Shown one piece after another: positions 47,101-54,114 of a DNA stretch of 64,000 nt. The notes below the pieces were generated by a model. That model did no database searches and was not told where the DNA came from. It worked only from the letters and a program-made list of their open reading frames with translations. Location of the stretch: positions 1 to 64,000 of the forward strand of contig NZ_LMMP01000004.1 of assembly GCF_001422815.1 (NCBI RefSeq), read 5' to 3'. Each line of letters begins with the position of its first letter. Position 1 is the stretch's first letter. The stretch is from Methylobacterium sp. Leaf91. Lineage in GTDB: Bacteria > Pseudomonadota > Alphaproteobacteria > Rhizobiales > Beijerinckiaceae. A program made the position numbers and the translations under genes.

Positions 47101-47582
47101 ATGGCGGCTTCTGCCAATTGTGCCCGACGGACGAGGTCGGCCACGATCTCCGGTGGCAGGGGAGGGGGAAGCCCGGACCAATCCTCAGGTAGTAGATCGA
47201 TGAAGACGTGCTCGCCCGCCGCCTGGACGTTGAGGCGATACGGCTTCTGCAAGGCGATACGCATGCCGGTCCCGTCAGGGTCCCGCCGCACCATCGAGAC
47301 GAATTCGGGAATATCGCTGACGATCTTTTCCGGCGCGGGAGTGGTGGGCTCGCCGAAATTCACCAGGAGGACGAGGCCGGACATCCTGGCCTTCACCGGA
47401 ACCGCCGAATTGAAGGTCATGGCGATTCGGGCGTAGCGCCCGACCTGATTAGCCTTCACCGTCAGGAGCCGCGCGGCTTCCGCCTCGCTGGCCCAGACGA
47501 ACGTCCCCGCCACGATCGAGGTCGCCATGAAGCCGGCCATGAGGTGGCGTCGACGTCTCGCGATTCCGGCCCCCATTCCCAT
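44196..47582 (-). CDS. Large exported TPR protein with N-terminal AMIN-like domain
   Basis: A 1128-residue protein. A signal peptide with arginines precedes MAGFMATSIVAGTFVWASEAEA (about residues 14-36), then a beta-rich domain (LLTVKANQVGRYARIAMTFN ...) resembling AMIN domains. A linker rich in Lys/Asp/Ala/Ser (about 270-315) leads to a long helical region from about residue 570 with tetratricopeptide-like repeats. It probably acts in the periplasm; similar large TPR proteins flank motility clusters in Methylobacterium. It starts just downstream of the flagellar region here. No enzyme motif. Confidence 0.8.
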   Translation of the reverse strand: MGMGAGIARRRRHLMAGFMATSIVAGTFVWASEAEAARLLTVKANQVGRYARIAMTFNSAVPVKARMSGLVLLVNFGEPTTPAPEKIVSDIPEFVSMVRRDPDGTGMRIALQKPYRLNVQAAGEHVFIDLLPEDWSGLPPPLPPEIVADLVRRAQLAEAAMKAATPIVQPRRLALELSRLPTLTRLSLRLPPDTVARFDETGSGTRLTIPGAWRIDDGAPRGRTKPAIETLTVENDADGARLMVSPAAEYEIRTGRDDDGVTLDILRKAVPSDARAAPVDGKPSPDSKSSTDGKAADAKAEPASKPASPLTATMQKQAVAPQVTAPQKTIILRPAGPGLAFPFSRQPAAALFERAGIATLVFETAETVVVPAGDSVFETVSQPRRQGAFIVLSFRVPRERLLDLVPIGDADAPTGWELVAGENLSASEPLSAIRNPEVSGRIGIGIRLPHPGGATWIERNGERIGVVTGYGPKPAGIPKRQAFVDFELLPSRQGVAVLAKADDLLVRPDMDGVVIGREGGMSVSGVARPAEPALTAVSDLAIERTPWDAARSGNIGENLRQQLNDVVDAPRPARGPLRLILARGMLANGLDVEALGVLQVAASEDPVLAGQRELAILTAVANIQMARYADARKALENEFLRADPEARLWKGYLDAMAGRWPAADTAFRDTAGIIERYPDDLQGLLRAAAAEAAIENGDWAAAGRQITTALARAADRSVTDRLAFLRARIDEVTGQTSAALDTYTRLSDTADRPIAAVATLRAAILAHALDKMPVAEAIERLETLLLTWHGDEIEQRTIAALAKLNMEAGRWRQAFAASRKADALAPGSPISRELHDSAQELFDDLFLTEKGAKMSGVEALALYFDFKDFAPIGRRGDEIVRRLADKLVELDLLDSAGELLQHQVDHRLSGPARASVAARLATIRMMDEKPLQALQVIDATYQPELPEDLRRARALIRARALSDLSRTDLALETIEAESGPDADRLRADILWVGRRWREAGEAHEAMVGEAWRMRKPLDDAMRSDIIRAAIAYGLSNEVLGLERLRAKFAGPMADSMDARTFALLTQPNAVRSQAFRDIAQKATKADTLQAFLKEYRKRYPEVSVPQPANADGAQVEAKASEPPPSPKG

Positions 47583-48005
47583 TGCAGTTTACGCCACACC
47601 CGGTTGCGCGGAGAGCCGAAGACAAGCCGCCGCGAAACGATACACCGTCGGCGACTCTCCCCCTTCGAGGCTAACGCCCGCCTAACGGGCGCCTGGCGCG
47701 CTGTCTCAAAACTGCGCGTCGCTCGAGCGATACTGGCGCGTTCATTCTTCCGAAGCGCGATATCGTCGGATCCGCGCTATCTCGCCCTCCGAACAAACAA
47801 AAAGCCCCACTCGGCTTTCGCCAAGCAGGGCAGTGTTCAGAAGGACATTCCTTGGGAGGAATGACCCTTCATATCATGTGAGATCCCACATTTACCACAT
47901 CGACCCCAAACATCTCCCCGGCTTTCGAGGCTGGGCTACCCTGACGCTCGAGCATATGTCGGCGTTGCCCAGGGCGGACGGGACAGATCCGGTCGATGAT
48001 GGACG
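47583..48005. other. Intergenic region without a recognised gene (423 bp)
   Basis: It lies between the start of the TPR gene and the stop of a small exported-protein gene, both on the minus strand. It holds the promoter region of the TPR gene, a minus-strand terminator (47799-47831) and a short hairpin CATTCC...GGAATG at about 47847-47864. No coding frame with good codon use was found. Confidence 0.6.
47799..47831 (-). terminator. Rho-independent terminator, minus strand
   Basis: On the minus strand GCCCTGCTTGGC-GAAA-GCCGAGTGGGGC pairs fully (12 bp including G-U pairs) and is followed by TTTTT. Three positions mismatch if read on the plus strand, so the minus-strand RNA is the folding form. 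It is 174 nt beyond the stop of the small exported-protein gene. Confidence 0.7.
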
Positions 48006-48254
48006 TTACAGACCGCCGTTTCCGCCGCTGCCACCGCCAGCGCTTCCGCCCCCGGACCGGCGTGAAGGCTGGCTGGAATTGCCGCCCGCCGCCGAGCTGT
48101 CGCGACCGCTGCGGCCACCAGTATTGTTCGACATGCTGGGGGTGCCAAGGCCGCGCTTCGAGTAGCGCGAGCGCGCATCGGCGGACGTCGTCATCTGGGC
48201 GAGCGCGAGAGAAGAAACGGCGAGCGCACAGAATGTGATGGCTAAGGTCTTCAT
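48006..48254 (-). CDS. Small exported Gly/Ser-rich protein
   Basis: An 82-residue protein: signal peptide (MKTLAITFCALAVSSLALAQ) followed by a low-complexity mature part rich in Ser, Gly, Arg and Asn ending GGGSGGNGGL. It starts at 48254, with GGAGCACCT ahead of the ATG. Intrinsically disordered, no family recognised. Hairpin terminators on the same strand lie on both sides of it. Confidence 0.6.
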   Translation of the reverse strand: MKTLAITFCALAVSSLALAQMTTSADARSRYSKRGLGTPSMSNNTGGRSGRDSSAAGGNSSQPSRRSGGGSAGGGSGGNGGL

Positions 48255-48332
48255 AGGTGCTCCTGCGAATGCCCGGAGGTAACGCGGGAGCGACCGGAAA
48301 TATCCATACTGGACAATGGAGATCGCGATAGT

Positions 48333-48364
48333 AAAAGCCCCGCCCGGCATAGGCCAGACGGGGC
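48333..48364 (-). terminator. Rho-independent terminator, minus strand, without an obvious gene
   Basis: On the minus strand GCCCCGTCTGGC-CTAT-GCCGGGCGGGGC pairs over 12 bp with two G-U pairs and is followed by TTTT. On the plus strand two pairs mismatch. It ends 79 nt before the start codon of the small exported protein, so it may terminate an upstream small transcript or attenuate that gene. Confidence 0.65.
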
Positions 48365-48517
48365 GAAGTCGTCATATCCCCCTCGGGGCCGAGGGTATGG
48401 GTTAGACGCTTCACGGCACCGGAATCATCCCGGAAAGACGGCGACTGCGCAGATGTCGCACCTCCCCGGCGCGTTACCGCCCTAGATGACGCAGGCTATC
48501 GATGGGTTCGGTAACCG

Positions 48518-48961
48518 ATGTGGTATTTGTACGGCCTCGTACTGCTCGCCGGCGTCGCGAACGCTGTGCAGGCGGGACAGAACGGTGCATTGGCGAAAAG
48601 CTTCGGCGGCTCGCTGAGTGCGGGCCTCGTCGTGGCAGCGGGAACGGCCACTTGCGTGCTTCTCGTAGGGCTTGCATCGGGCAAGCTCACGCTGCCGACC
48701 ACGGCTCAGGTCCTCGAGGCCCCCTGGTGGGCATGGTTCGGCGGAGTGCTGGGCGGCGGCATCGTTGTCGCGCAGCTTATGGTGGCGCGTCAGATCGGGG
48801 CGGCTCCCTTCCTCGGCATGCTCGTGACGGCGGGCGTCGTCGCTTCGATCATGCTCGATCATTTCGGATGGGTCGGCTTCGAACGCCATCCGGCGACCCT
48901 GTGGCGCATCGTCGGCGGCCTACTGATGATCGGAGGCGTAGCCCTGGTGGCAAGCTCCTAG
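48518..48961 (+). CDS. DMT-family small membrane protein (YdcZ/DUF606-like)
   Basis: A 147-residue protein with five predicted membrane helices (LYGLVLLAGVANAVQAGQNG at the start; GLLMIGGVALVAS at the end). The half-size drug/metabolite-transporter pattern with N-x-G-L-A motifs fits DUF606/YdcZ proteins, which work as dimers or pairs. Substrate unknown. It stands alone upstream of two tiny membrane-protein genes. Confidence 0.82.
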   Translation: MWYLYGLVLLAGVANAVQAGQNGALAKSFGGSLSAGLVVAAGTATCVLLVGLASGKLTLPTTAQVLEAPWWAWFGGVLGGGIVVAQLMVARQIGAAPFLGMLVTAGVVASIMLDHFGWVGFERHPATLWRIVGGLLMIGGVALVASS

Positions 48962-49040
48962 CCCATCGGGCCGAACCCTTACAGCGCCGCCCGTCTCCCG
49001 CCGGGCCGGTCACTCTCACATTTCGTCCTCAGGAACACCG

Positions 49041-49166
49041 ATGCACCGCTACTTTCCCGTTCTGATCGCCGTCTTCGCCCTACTTGCGGCAGGAATTCTA
49101 TATGCGTTCGTCCGAAACGGAGACACGGCACATACCGCGCCCGTCCAGCAGACGGCGCCTCGCTAA
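49041..49166 (+). CDS. Tiny single-pass membrane protein (41 residues)
   Basis: ATG at 49041 gives MHRYFPVLIAVFALLAAGIL and a short soluble tail ending QQTAPR. One membrane helix (residues about 6-22). The TAA stop overlaps the ATG of the next gene (TAATG at 49164-49168), an indication of translational coupling. CAGGAACACCG precedes the ATG. No family recognised. Confidence 0.6.
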   Translation: MHRYFPVLIAVFALLAAGILYAFVRNGDTAHTAPVQQTAPR

Positions 49167-49378
49167 TGCGTCGCCTCATGCCCATGGTGCTGCTGGGTCT
49201 GGCTGCGATCCTTGCGGTGATCTGGGTCGGCGTTTGGAATTTCGAATCGCTTCGCACGGAAAGGGCCGAGAATGGCGGAGCCCCCGCCGTTCCCGCCTGC
49301 GATCCGGACAACAAGGTCGGCAAGGCAATCCTGCCGAACTGCCCGGATGCGTCGATCAGGGCGACGTCCAAACCCTGA
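49166..49378 (+). CDS. Small membrane-anchored protein (70 residues)
   Basis: The product starts with a membrane helix (LMPMVLLGLAAILAVIWVGVW) and has a short periplasmic tail with two cysteines (PACDPDNKVGKAILPNCPD), suggesting a disulfide. It overlaps the previous small gene's stop codon by one base. The pair resembles small envelope proteins, but I recognise no family. Confidence 0.6.
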   Translation: MRRLMPMVLLGLAAILAVIWVGVWNFESLRTERAENGGAPAVPACDPDNKVGKAILPNCPDASIRATSKP

Positions 49379-49474
49379 CACGTATGCCGACGGCCGAATT
49401 TTGACCCATCCGGGACCGACGACGGTCCCGGATCGACGGTCTGTACAAGCGGATCGGGCTGATACCCGATCCGG

Positions 49475-49849
49475 TCACTGCTTCACGACGAGGCCCGGAA
49501 GGGTTTTGCCGTTCGCGCCGAAATTCTCCAGCGCCTTGGCGCAGTTGGCCGGAACGTCCTGCGAATAGACGTCGGCATAGGCCTTCACGCGCAGAATGAG
49601 TTCGCCGCCCGCCAAGGCATCGGGCTCGAGACCGAGGCTCCGCACCACCGTCTTGAAGGTCTCGTAATTCGGTTTCGCTTCGGGGCAGGACGCCGAGACG
49701 AACTGCAACAGCCCAGCGAGCTTGGCGGCGGTGTTCTTCTGGCGCTCTTCCTTGGTGTCCGGGGGCGCTGGCGCATCCGGGGCGGGCTGTGCGGCGAGCG
49801 GGAGCGTCAGGCTTCCGAACAGGAGCGAGGCGAGCAAGATCTGCTTCAT
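49475..49849 (-). CDS. Small exported protein, two-cysteine, function unknown
   Basis: A 124-residue protein with signal peptide (MKQILLASLLFGSLTLPLAA) and a mature domain containing two cysteines (SASCPEAK and PANCAKAL) probably disulfide-linked. It contains TFKTVVRSLGLEPDAL and ends NGKTLPGLVVK. Downstream of the ialB-like gene (47 bp), on the same strand. No named domain recognised. Confidence 0.7.
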   Translation of the reverse strand: MKQILLASLLFGSLTLPLAAQPAPDAPAPPDTKEERQKNTAAKLAGLLQFVSASCPEAKPNYETFKTVVRSLGLEPDALAGGELILRVKAYADVYSQDVPANCAKALENFGANGKTLPGLVVKQ

Positions 49850-49896
49850 GGGTGGCGTTTTCCTACCTGTCTGTCGCATCGCCTGACTGTTTGCCG

Positions 49897-50568
49897 TCAG
49901 TGCGAGAGCGCGCTGGCCCGGGCGAGGGCGGCACCGAAGCCGTTGAGCGGCACGGTGATCGTCGTGGGTTCGGTGGCGTCCTGCTTCGGTGCGAGAATGA
50001 GCAGGTTCTTCGCGGTCTTCATCGTGTCGGTGGCGAGGGTGGGCAGGCTCACCGGGACGAGGCACCCTTCGGAACTGCAGGTGTAATAGGGGGCGCCCTT
50101 GCCTAGGACCGCCTCGTCGATCTTGAAACTCAACCCCGCCTCGATCTGGAACCCGAACGGCATCAGGATCAGTCCATCGGTGCGGTCGTTCGCCGGCGGC
50201 TTGAGCTCGATGGCGAATTCGCGGCGATTGTCGCGCTTCGATCCCTGGGCCTGGACCACCGAGCAGATCGTCGCCTGATTCTCGCGGGAACAATTGATGC
50301 TCCAATCGCCGTAGCTCTCGCTCAGCGCGCTGGCTCCTTCCGGCCACGTCGCCTTGGCGGGGGCGATGGGCGCAGGCGCGGCTGGGGCGGCAGCGGCCGG
50401 TTTCGGTGCGGGCTTGGGTTTCGGCTTGGGTTTGGGCTTCGGCGACGATTCGGCGGCCGGTGCGTCCTGCTCCGGCGCGGCCTCCTGGGCGTAAGCGGCG
50501 TTCCAGGCATCCCCGATCGCGGCAAGCGAGATCACGCCGACCAGGGGTAAAACATGTCTCCAACGCAT
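49897..50568 (-). CDS. Invasion-associated locus B (IalB) family exported protein
   Basis: A 223-residue protein with signal peptide (LPLVGVISLAAIGDAW region), a KPKPKPKPKP-type linker (about residues 45-55) and a C-terminal IalB domain: ESYGDWSINC, ATICSVVQAQ, GLILMPFGFQIEAG, CSSEGCLVPVSL. IalB proteins are periplasmic and in Bartonella linked to erythrocyte invasion, but are also common in soil alphaproteobacteria with unknown function. The start ATG at 50568 is set by the signal peptide. Confidence 0.86.
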   Translation of the reverse strand: MRWRHVLPLVGVISLAAIGDAWNAAYAQEAAPEQDAPAAESSPKPKPKPKPKPAPKPAAAAPAAPAPIAPAKATWPEGASALSESYGDWSINCSRENQATICSVVQAQGSKRDNRREFAIELKPPANDRTDGLILMPFGFQIEAGLSFKIDEAVLGKGAPYYTCSSEGCLVPVSLPTLATDTMKTAKNLLILAPKQDATEPTTITVPLNGFGAALARASALSH

Positions 50569-50710
50569 CAAGCGGGCATCCGGCGTTCGAACGAAGTCAC
50601 GCCTGCCGCCTAGCCCTCCCTGCCTCCGAGCGCAATGCACCGGTTGGCATCGCGATTTGTCGCCCACCGGCAATCCGACCCGTTCGCCTTGCCTGATCTA
50701 CCCGCCGGGT

Positions 50711-51562
50711 TCAACGCCGCTTGTCCTGGCCGGTGCCCTGGTCGATGGCCGGCAATTCGTTGGGGCCAAGGCCCATGACGACGGGCTGCTGCGTCGGTGT
50801 CTGGCCACGCGCGCGGTTGGCCAGGGCCACGGTCAGCTTCTCGGCGGGCTCCGATTGCATCAGGGCCAGGACGTCGGCCATCTTACGCGGGTTCATCGCC
50901 AGGACGATGGGCACCAGCACGTCGAGGGCAAGACGGTCGAAGACGCGGGCGGCATCCTTCGGCTTCATCGTCTCGTACATCGTGACGATGTTCTTCAGGG
51001 CCGCCCTCTCGGCCTCGGCCTGTTGGGCGCCGGCCCCGTCTGGCCTCTCTTCGTTGCGTTTGAGATCCTTCACGCTCTCTTCGAGCTTGCGTTCGGCGGT
51101 GCCGAGCATCTGCTCACGCAGGCTCAGGGTCTCGTCACGCTGCTTGAGCGCGTCGCGCCGGGCAGACAATTTTTCGAGGATGGCGCGCTCGCTGGCCGGC
51201 ATCGGCTCCGCGGGCGGCGGTGGCCGTGGAGCAGGCGGCTCCGGCTCGGCCGCCGGCTTCTCCGGCTCTTTCGGTGTGACCGAACCCGTGGTCTGCGGGT
51301 CGGCGAGTTCGTAATTGGTCCGCGCCTTGGCGAGGACCCTGGCGAAGTCTGGAAGCTGCCCACCGGCCGAGGCCGCGCTCGGCCCCATATCGTCAACGAC
51401 GATGGCGCCGAGCTTGAGCACGAGCAGTCCGACGGCCGCCATCGTCACCGCATCGATGAGGCGCAGCTTGTAGGGCCGAACCTGGCCGGGACCTTTACGG
51501 CCCGGCCGCAGCTTTCCGAGGTGGTTCTGCCCCGCGCGGACGAGGAAGCCGGATTTCTTCAT
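50711..51562 (-). CDS. MotE-like flagellar stator chaperone (MgtE_N domain)
   Basis: A 283-residue protein: membrane segment at about residues 35-56 (LIDAVTMAAVGLLVLKLGAIV), a proline-rich linker, coiled coil (residues about 125-180) and a C-terminal MgtE intracellular N-like domain (YETMKPKDAARVFDRLALDVLVPIVLAMNPRKMADVLALM split in the text as two pieces) similar to MotE of Sinorhizobium, a periplasmic chaperone for MotC. Its ATG overlaps the DUF6468 stop (ATGA), in a fliL-fliM-DUF6468-motE operon. Confidence 0.82.
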   Translation of the reverse strand: MKKSGFLVRAGQNHLGKLRPGRKGPGQVRPYKLRLIDAVTMAAVGLLVLKLGAIVVDDMGPSAASAGGQLPDFARVLAKARTNYELADPQTTGSVTPKEPEKPAAEPEPPAPRPPPPAEPMPASERAILEKLSARRDALKQRDETLSLREQMLGTAERKLEESVKDLKRNEERPDGAGAQQAEAERAALKNIVTMYETMKPKDAARVFDRLALDVLVPIVLAMNPRKMADVLALMQSEPAEKLTVALANRARGQTPTQQPVVMGLGPNELPAIDQGTGQDKRR

Positions 51563-52089
51563 GCGGCGCGGCTCCGCAGGCGTCCAAGGGCGCGCTCGGA
51601 CATGGCGAGCGCGGCGGCGGCGGCGGCTCCGAGACGCTCACCGTTAGGGCTCGATGCTGCGACCGGCGCCTGCTCGGGCTGGGTCCGGCTGGCGCGGAGT
51701 TCCGTCGGGCGGATGTCGGAGGGGCGGATTTCGACGGGCGGCACCGCGGCTAACTGCGACGGCTGGGAATGCGCGACGATGGCCGAGATGCGGGCGATCA
51801 CGGTCTGGCCGGCCTGGACATGGGCGGAGAGATCGGCGGCATAGCGCTCCGCCGTGCCGAGACGGTCGGCCAGGGTGCGGTCGCATTCGTCGAGGGTGGC
51901 GCGCAGGCCGATGATCGCCCGCTCGGCGGTGGAACTCGCCACCACGAGATCGCCGATCGTCTGGCGCAGGGCCGCTTCATCGGCCTTCATCCGGGTGATG
52001 CGCCGGCTCAAGCTCACCGACGAAACGATGCTGGCGACGAGCAGCACGGCAACGAGGATGTCGGCTGCGAGGGTGACGAGGAGGCTCAT
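51559..52089 (-). CDS. DUF6468 protein in the flagellar operon
   Basis: A 176-residue protein with an N-terminal membrane helix (LAADILVAVLLVASIVSSVS) and a helical domain (RITRMKADEAALRQTIGDLV) of the DUF6468 type, found in alphaproteobacterial flagellar clusters between fliM and motE. It probably assists motor or stator assembly; function not established. It starts 7 bp after the fliM stop. Confidence 0.8.
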   Translation of the reverse strand: MSLLVTLAADILVAVLLVASIVSSVSLSRRITRMKADEAALRQTIGDLVVASSTAERAIIGLRATLDECDRTLADRLGTAERYAADLSAHVQAGQTVIARISAIVAHSQPSQLAAVPPVEIRPSDIRPTELRASRTQPEQAPVAASSPNGERLGAAAAAALAMSERALGRLRSRAA

Positions 52090-52096
52090 GGCGCGG

Positions 52097-53314
52097 TCAC
52101 CCGTCGTTGCGGTTGTTGATGGAAGCCTCGAAGGCCTGGAACGTGGTGCGCGAGCGCCGCAGCGGCCGCGTGAGCTGTACCGAGATGTTGTCGTCGACCC
52201 GGCCGATGCGCCCCTGCGTCAGGGCCCAGTCGCCACAGCGCACGGAGATCAGGTCCGTGGGCTTGGTATCGAACATGAGCGTGTCGCCGACCTTGAGCGA
52301 CAGCACCTTCTTCAGCGGCAGCATCATCTCGTGGAGGACCGCATCCATCGTCGCGTCGGCCTGCCAGATCTCGGTGGCGAGGTGGCTCTCCCAGACATGA
52401 TCGCGGCCGAGCTTCTCGCCCATGAAGCTCTGCATGAGCAGTTCACGGATGGGCTCGATCGTGGCGTAGGGGAACAGGATCTGGAGCTGGCCGCCGCGGC
52501 CGTCCATGTCGAGCTTCAGGGTGATCAGGATGGCGGCATTGGCCGGCCGGGTGATCGTGGCGAAACGCGGGTTGGTCTCGATCCGGTCGATGCCGAAGCG
52601 CACCGGCGAGAGGGGCTGGAACGAGAGTTCGAGATCGCTGAGGATGATCTCCACGAGGCGCCGCACCAGCTGCATCTCGATGGTCGTGAACGGACGCCCG
52701 TCGAGCCGGGTCGCCGAGCCGCCGCGCTTGCCGCCCAGCAGCAGGTCGAGGGTCGAGTAGGCGAGGTTCGATTCCACCGTGACGAGGCCGGAATTCTCCC
52801 AGGCATCGGCCCGGAAGACCCCGAGCAGTGTCGGCAGCGGAATGGCGTTGAGATAATCGCCGAAGCGGACAGAGGTGATGTTGTCGAGGGTCACCTCGAC
52901 GTTGTCCTGGAAGAAGTTGCGCAGGCTGGTCGACAACAACCGGATCATCCGGTCGAAGACGATTTCCAGCATCGGCAGGCGTTCGTACTGGACGACGCCC
53001 GAATCCACGATGGCGCGGACACCACCGGCGCCCGAGGCCGACAATTCGCGCAAGGAGAAGCCGAGGACGCCGTCGATCTCGTCCTGGTTCAGGATGCGGT
53101 CGTTGCCGGCGAGTTCGGGGAGATTGTCGGTCTCCCCGTCCTCGATCATCGTCGCCCATTCGGCGGCGACGTCGCTGGCATGCGTGCTCGTGCCCTGCTC
53201 GGCGAGAGCGGCGCCCCACTCGTCGGCGAGCGAGGTTTCGCCGCCTTCGGCGTTCTGCGCGATCAGGGCGGCTGCCCAATCGTCCTCTTCGAGCTCGTCT
53301 TCGGGACCTGCCAT
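52097..53314 (-). CDS. fliM: Flagellar motor switch protein FliM, with extended N-terminus
   Basis: The 405-residue protein has the FliM core: DEIDGVLGFSL, MLEIVFDRMIRLLSTSLRNF, GGKRGGSATRLDGRPFT and a SpoA domain at the C-terminus (LSLKVGDTLMFDTKPTDLI). The CheY-binding LNQDEIDGVL motif, usually within the first 20 residues, lies at residues 75-84. The 70-residue extension has three 20-residue repeats, DDWAAALIAQ (11-20), DEWGAALAEQ (31-40) and AEWATMIEDG (51-60), similar to the FliN N-terminal WAEAL motif. Second gene of the fliL operon. Confidence 0.95.
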   Translation of the reverse strand: MAGPEDELEEDDWAAALIAQNAEGGETSLADEWGAALAEQGTSTHASDVAAEWATMIEDGETDNLPELAGNDRILNQDEIDGVLGFSLRELSASGAGGVRAIVDSGVVQYERLPMLEIVFDRMIRLLSTSLRNFFQDNVEVTLDNITSVRFGDYLNAIPLPTLLGVFRADAWENSGLVTVESNLAYSTLDLLLGGKRGGSATRLDGRPFTTIEMQLVRRLVEIILSDLELSFQPLSPVRFGIDRIETNPRFATITRPANAAILITLKLDMDGRGGQLQILFPYATIEPIRELLMQSFMGEKLGRDHVWESHLATEIWQADATMDAVLHEMMLPLKKVLSLKVGDTLMFDTKPTDLISVRCGDWALTQGRIGRVDDNISVQLTRPLRRSRTTFQAFEASINNRNDG

Positions 53315-53341
53315 GACCGTCTCGATACCGGTTGAGGGGAA

Positions 53342-53842
53342 TTACTGGACGATCACGTCCTTGAAGAGCACGGCCTCGGCCCGTGCCGGATGGATCGCGA
53401 CATTGACGCGCCGCAGCAGTTCCTCGCGGAGCCGGTAGAGGCCGGCCGAGCCGGCGAGATCGCTGGCGCGCAGCTCACGCATGTAGACTTGGAACGTGTC
53501 CTCGATGCGCGGCATCAGCGGCTTGACCTCATTCTCTACCTTGGCGTCCTTCAGTTCGAGGGACACTTTGACCTTGGCGACGCGCGGCTTTTCCTGGCCG
53601 GGGTCGTTGGCGAGGTTGATCGTCATCTCGCGCACGTCGAGGAAGACGAGGGGCTTCTTCACCTCGACGGCGGCGTGATCGTCGCCGCCCTTCTTCTTCA
53701 TCATAAAATATCCACCACCACCGCCGGCCAGCAGCAGCACGGCCGCACCGATGATGATGATCTTCTTCTTTCCACCCTTCGGGGCTTCGCCTTCGGCGTC
53801 TTCCCCGTCGGCGGAAGGGGTCTTCGTCGGCTTCTTCGCCAT
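53342..53842 (-). CDS. fliL: Flagellar basal body-associated protein FliL
   Basis: A 166-residue protein: short Lys-rich cytoplasmic start, a membrane helix (KIIIIGAAVLLLAGGGG, about residues 26-42) and a periplasmic FliL domain (KPLVFLDVREMTINLAND; RLREELLRRVNVAI; VLFKDVIVQ). FliL surrounds and supports stators. It is the first gene of the fliL-fliM-DUF6468-motE operon. A CtrA-type box lies 86 bp upstream. Confidence 0.94.
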   Translation of the reverse strand: MAKKPTKTPSADGEDAEGEAPKGGKKKIIIIGAAVLLLAGGGGGYFMMKKKGGDDHAAVEVKKPLVFLDVREMTINLANDPGQEKPRVAKVKVSLELKDAKVENEVKPLMPRIEDTFQVYMRELRASDLAGSAGLYRLREELLRRVNVAIHPARAEAVLFKDVIVQ

Positions 53843-53927
53843 GGCGCGCCCCCTTCGGATCTCGTCTCAGGGTGCGTTCGGCGATGTGTGCCCGCGACCC
53901 CTTGCAGGGATATATCTGTGGCTACGG

Positions 53928-53942
53928 TTAACACCTCGTTAA
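53928..53942. promoter_or_regulatory. CtrA-type box TTAA-N7-TTAA
   Basis: TTAACACCTCGTTAA (53928-53942) matches the CtrA consensus TTAA-N7-TTAA(C) exactly; read on the minus strand the second half is TTAACC. It lies between fliL (minus, 86 bp) and flgF (plus, 172 bp). Control of one or both divergent flagellar operons by CtrA is inferred from Caulobacter. Confidence 0.7.
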
Positions 53943-54114
53943 GGAGGCAAATTCTGCCGGGCGGTTCTTGCCGTGGGGAGAGGAAGATCAGCGAACGGGA
54001 GCAAGCCAGACTCGCACCAAGCATCTAAAACTGTTCATCAAATCCATTTTTCGGCGGATGGCATGGGCTGTGCGGACATGATTAACGTCGCCGCAGCCCA
54101 AGGCCTTTCGATCC

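Noticed and set aside
48482..48889. Minus-strand open frame opposite the DMT gene as the source of the orphan terminator
   Set aside because: Residue composition is that of a shadow frame (many Arg, His, Asp) without a ribosome site; the plus-strand frame encodes five clear membrane helices.
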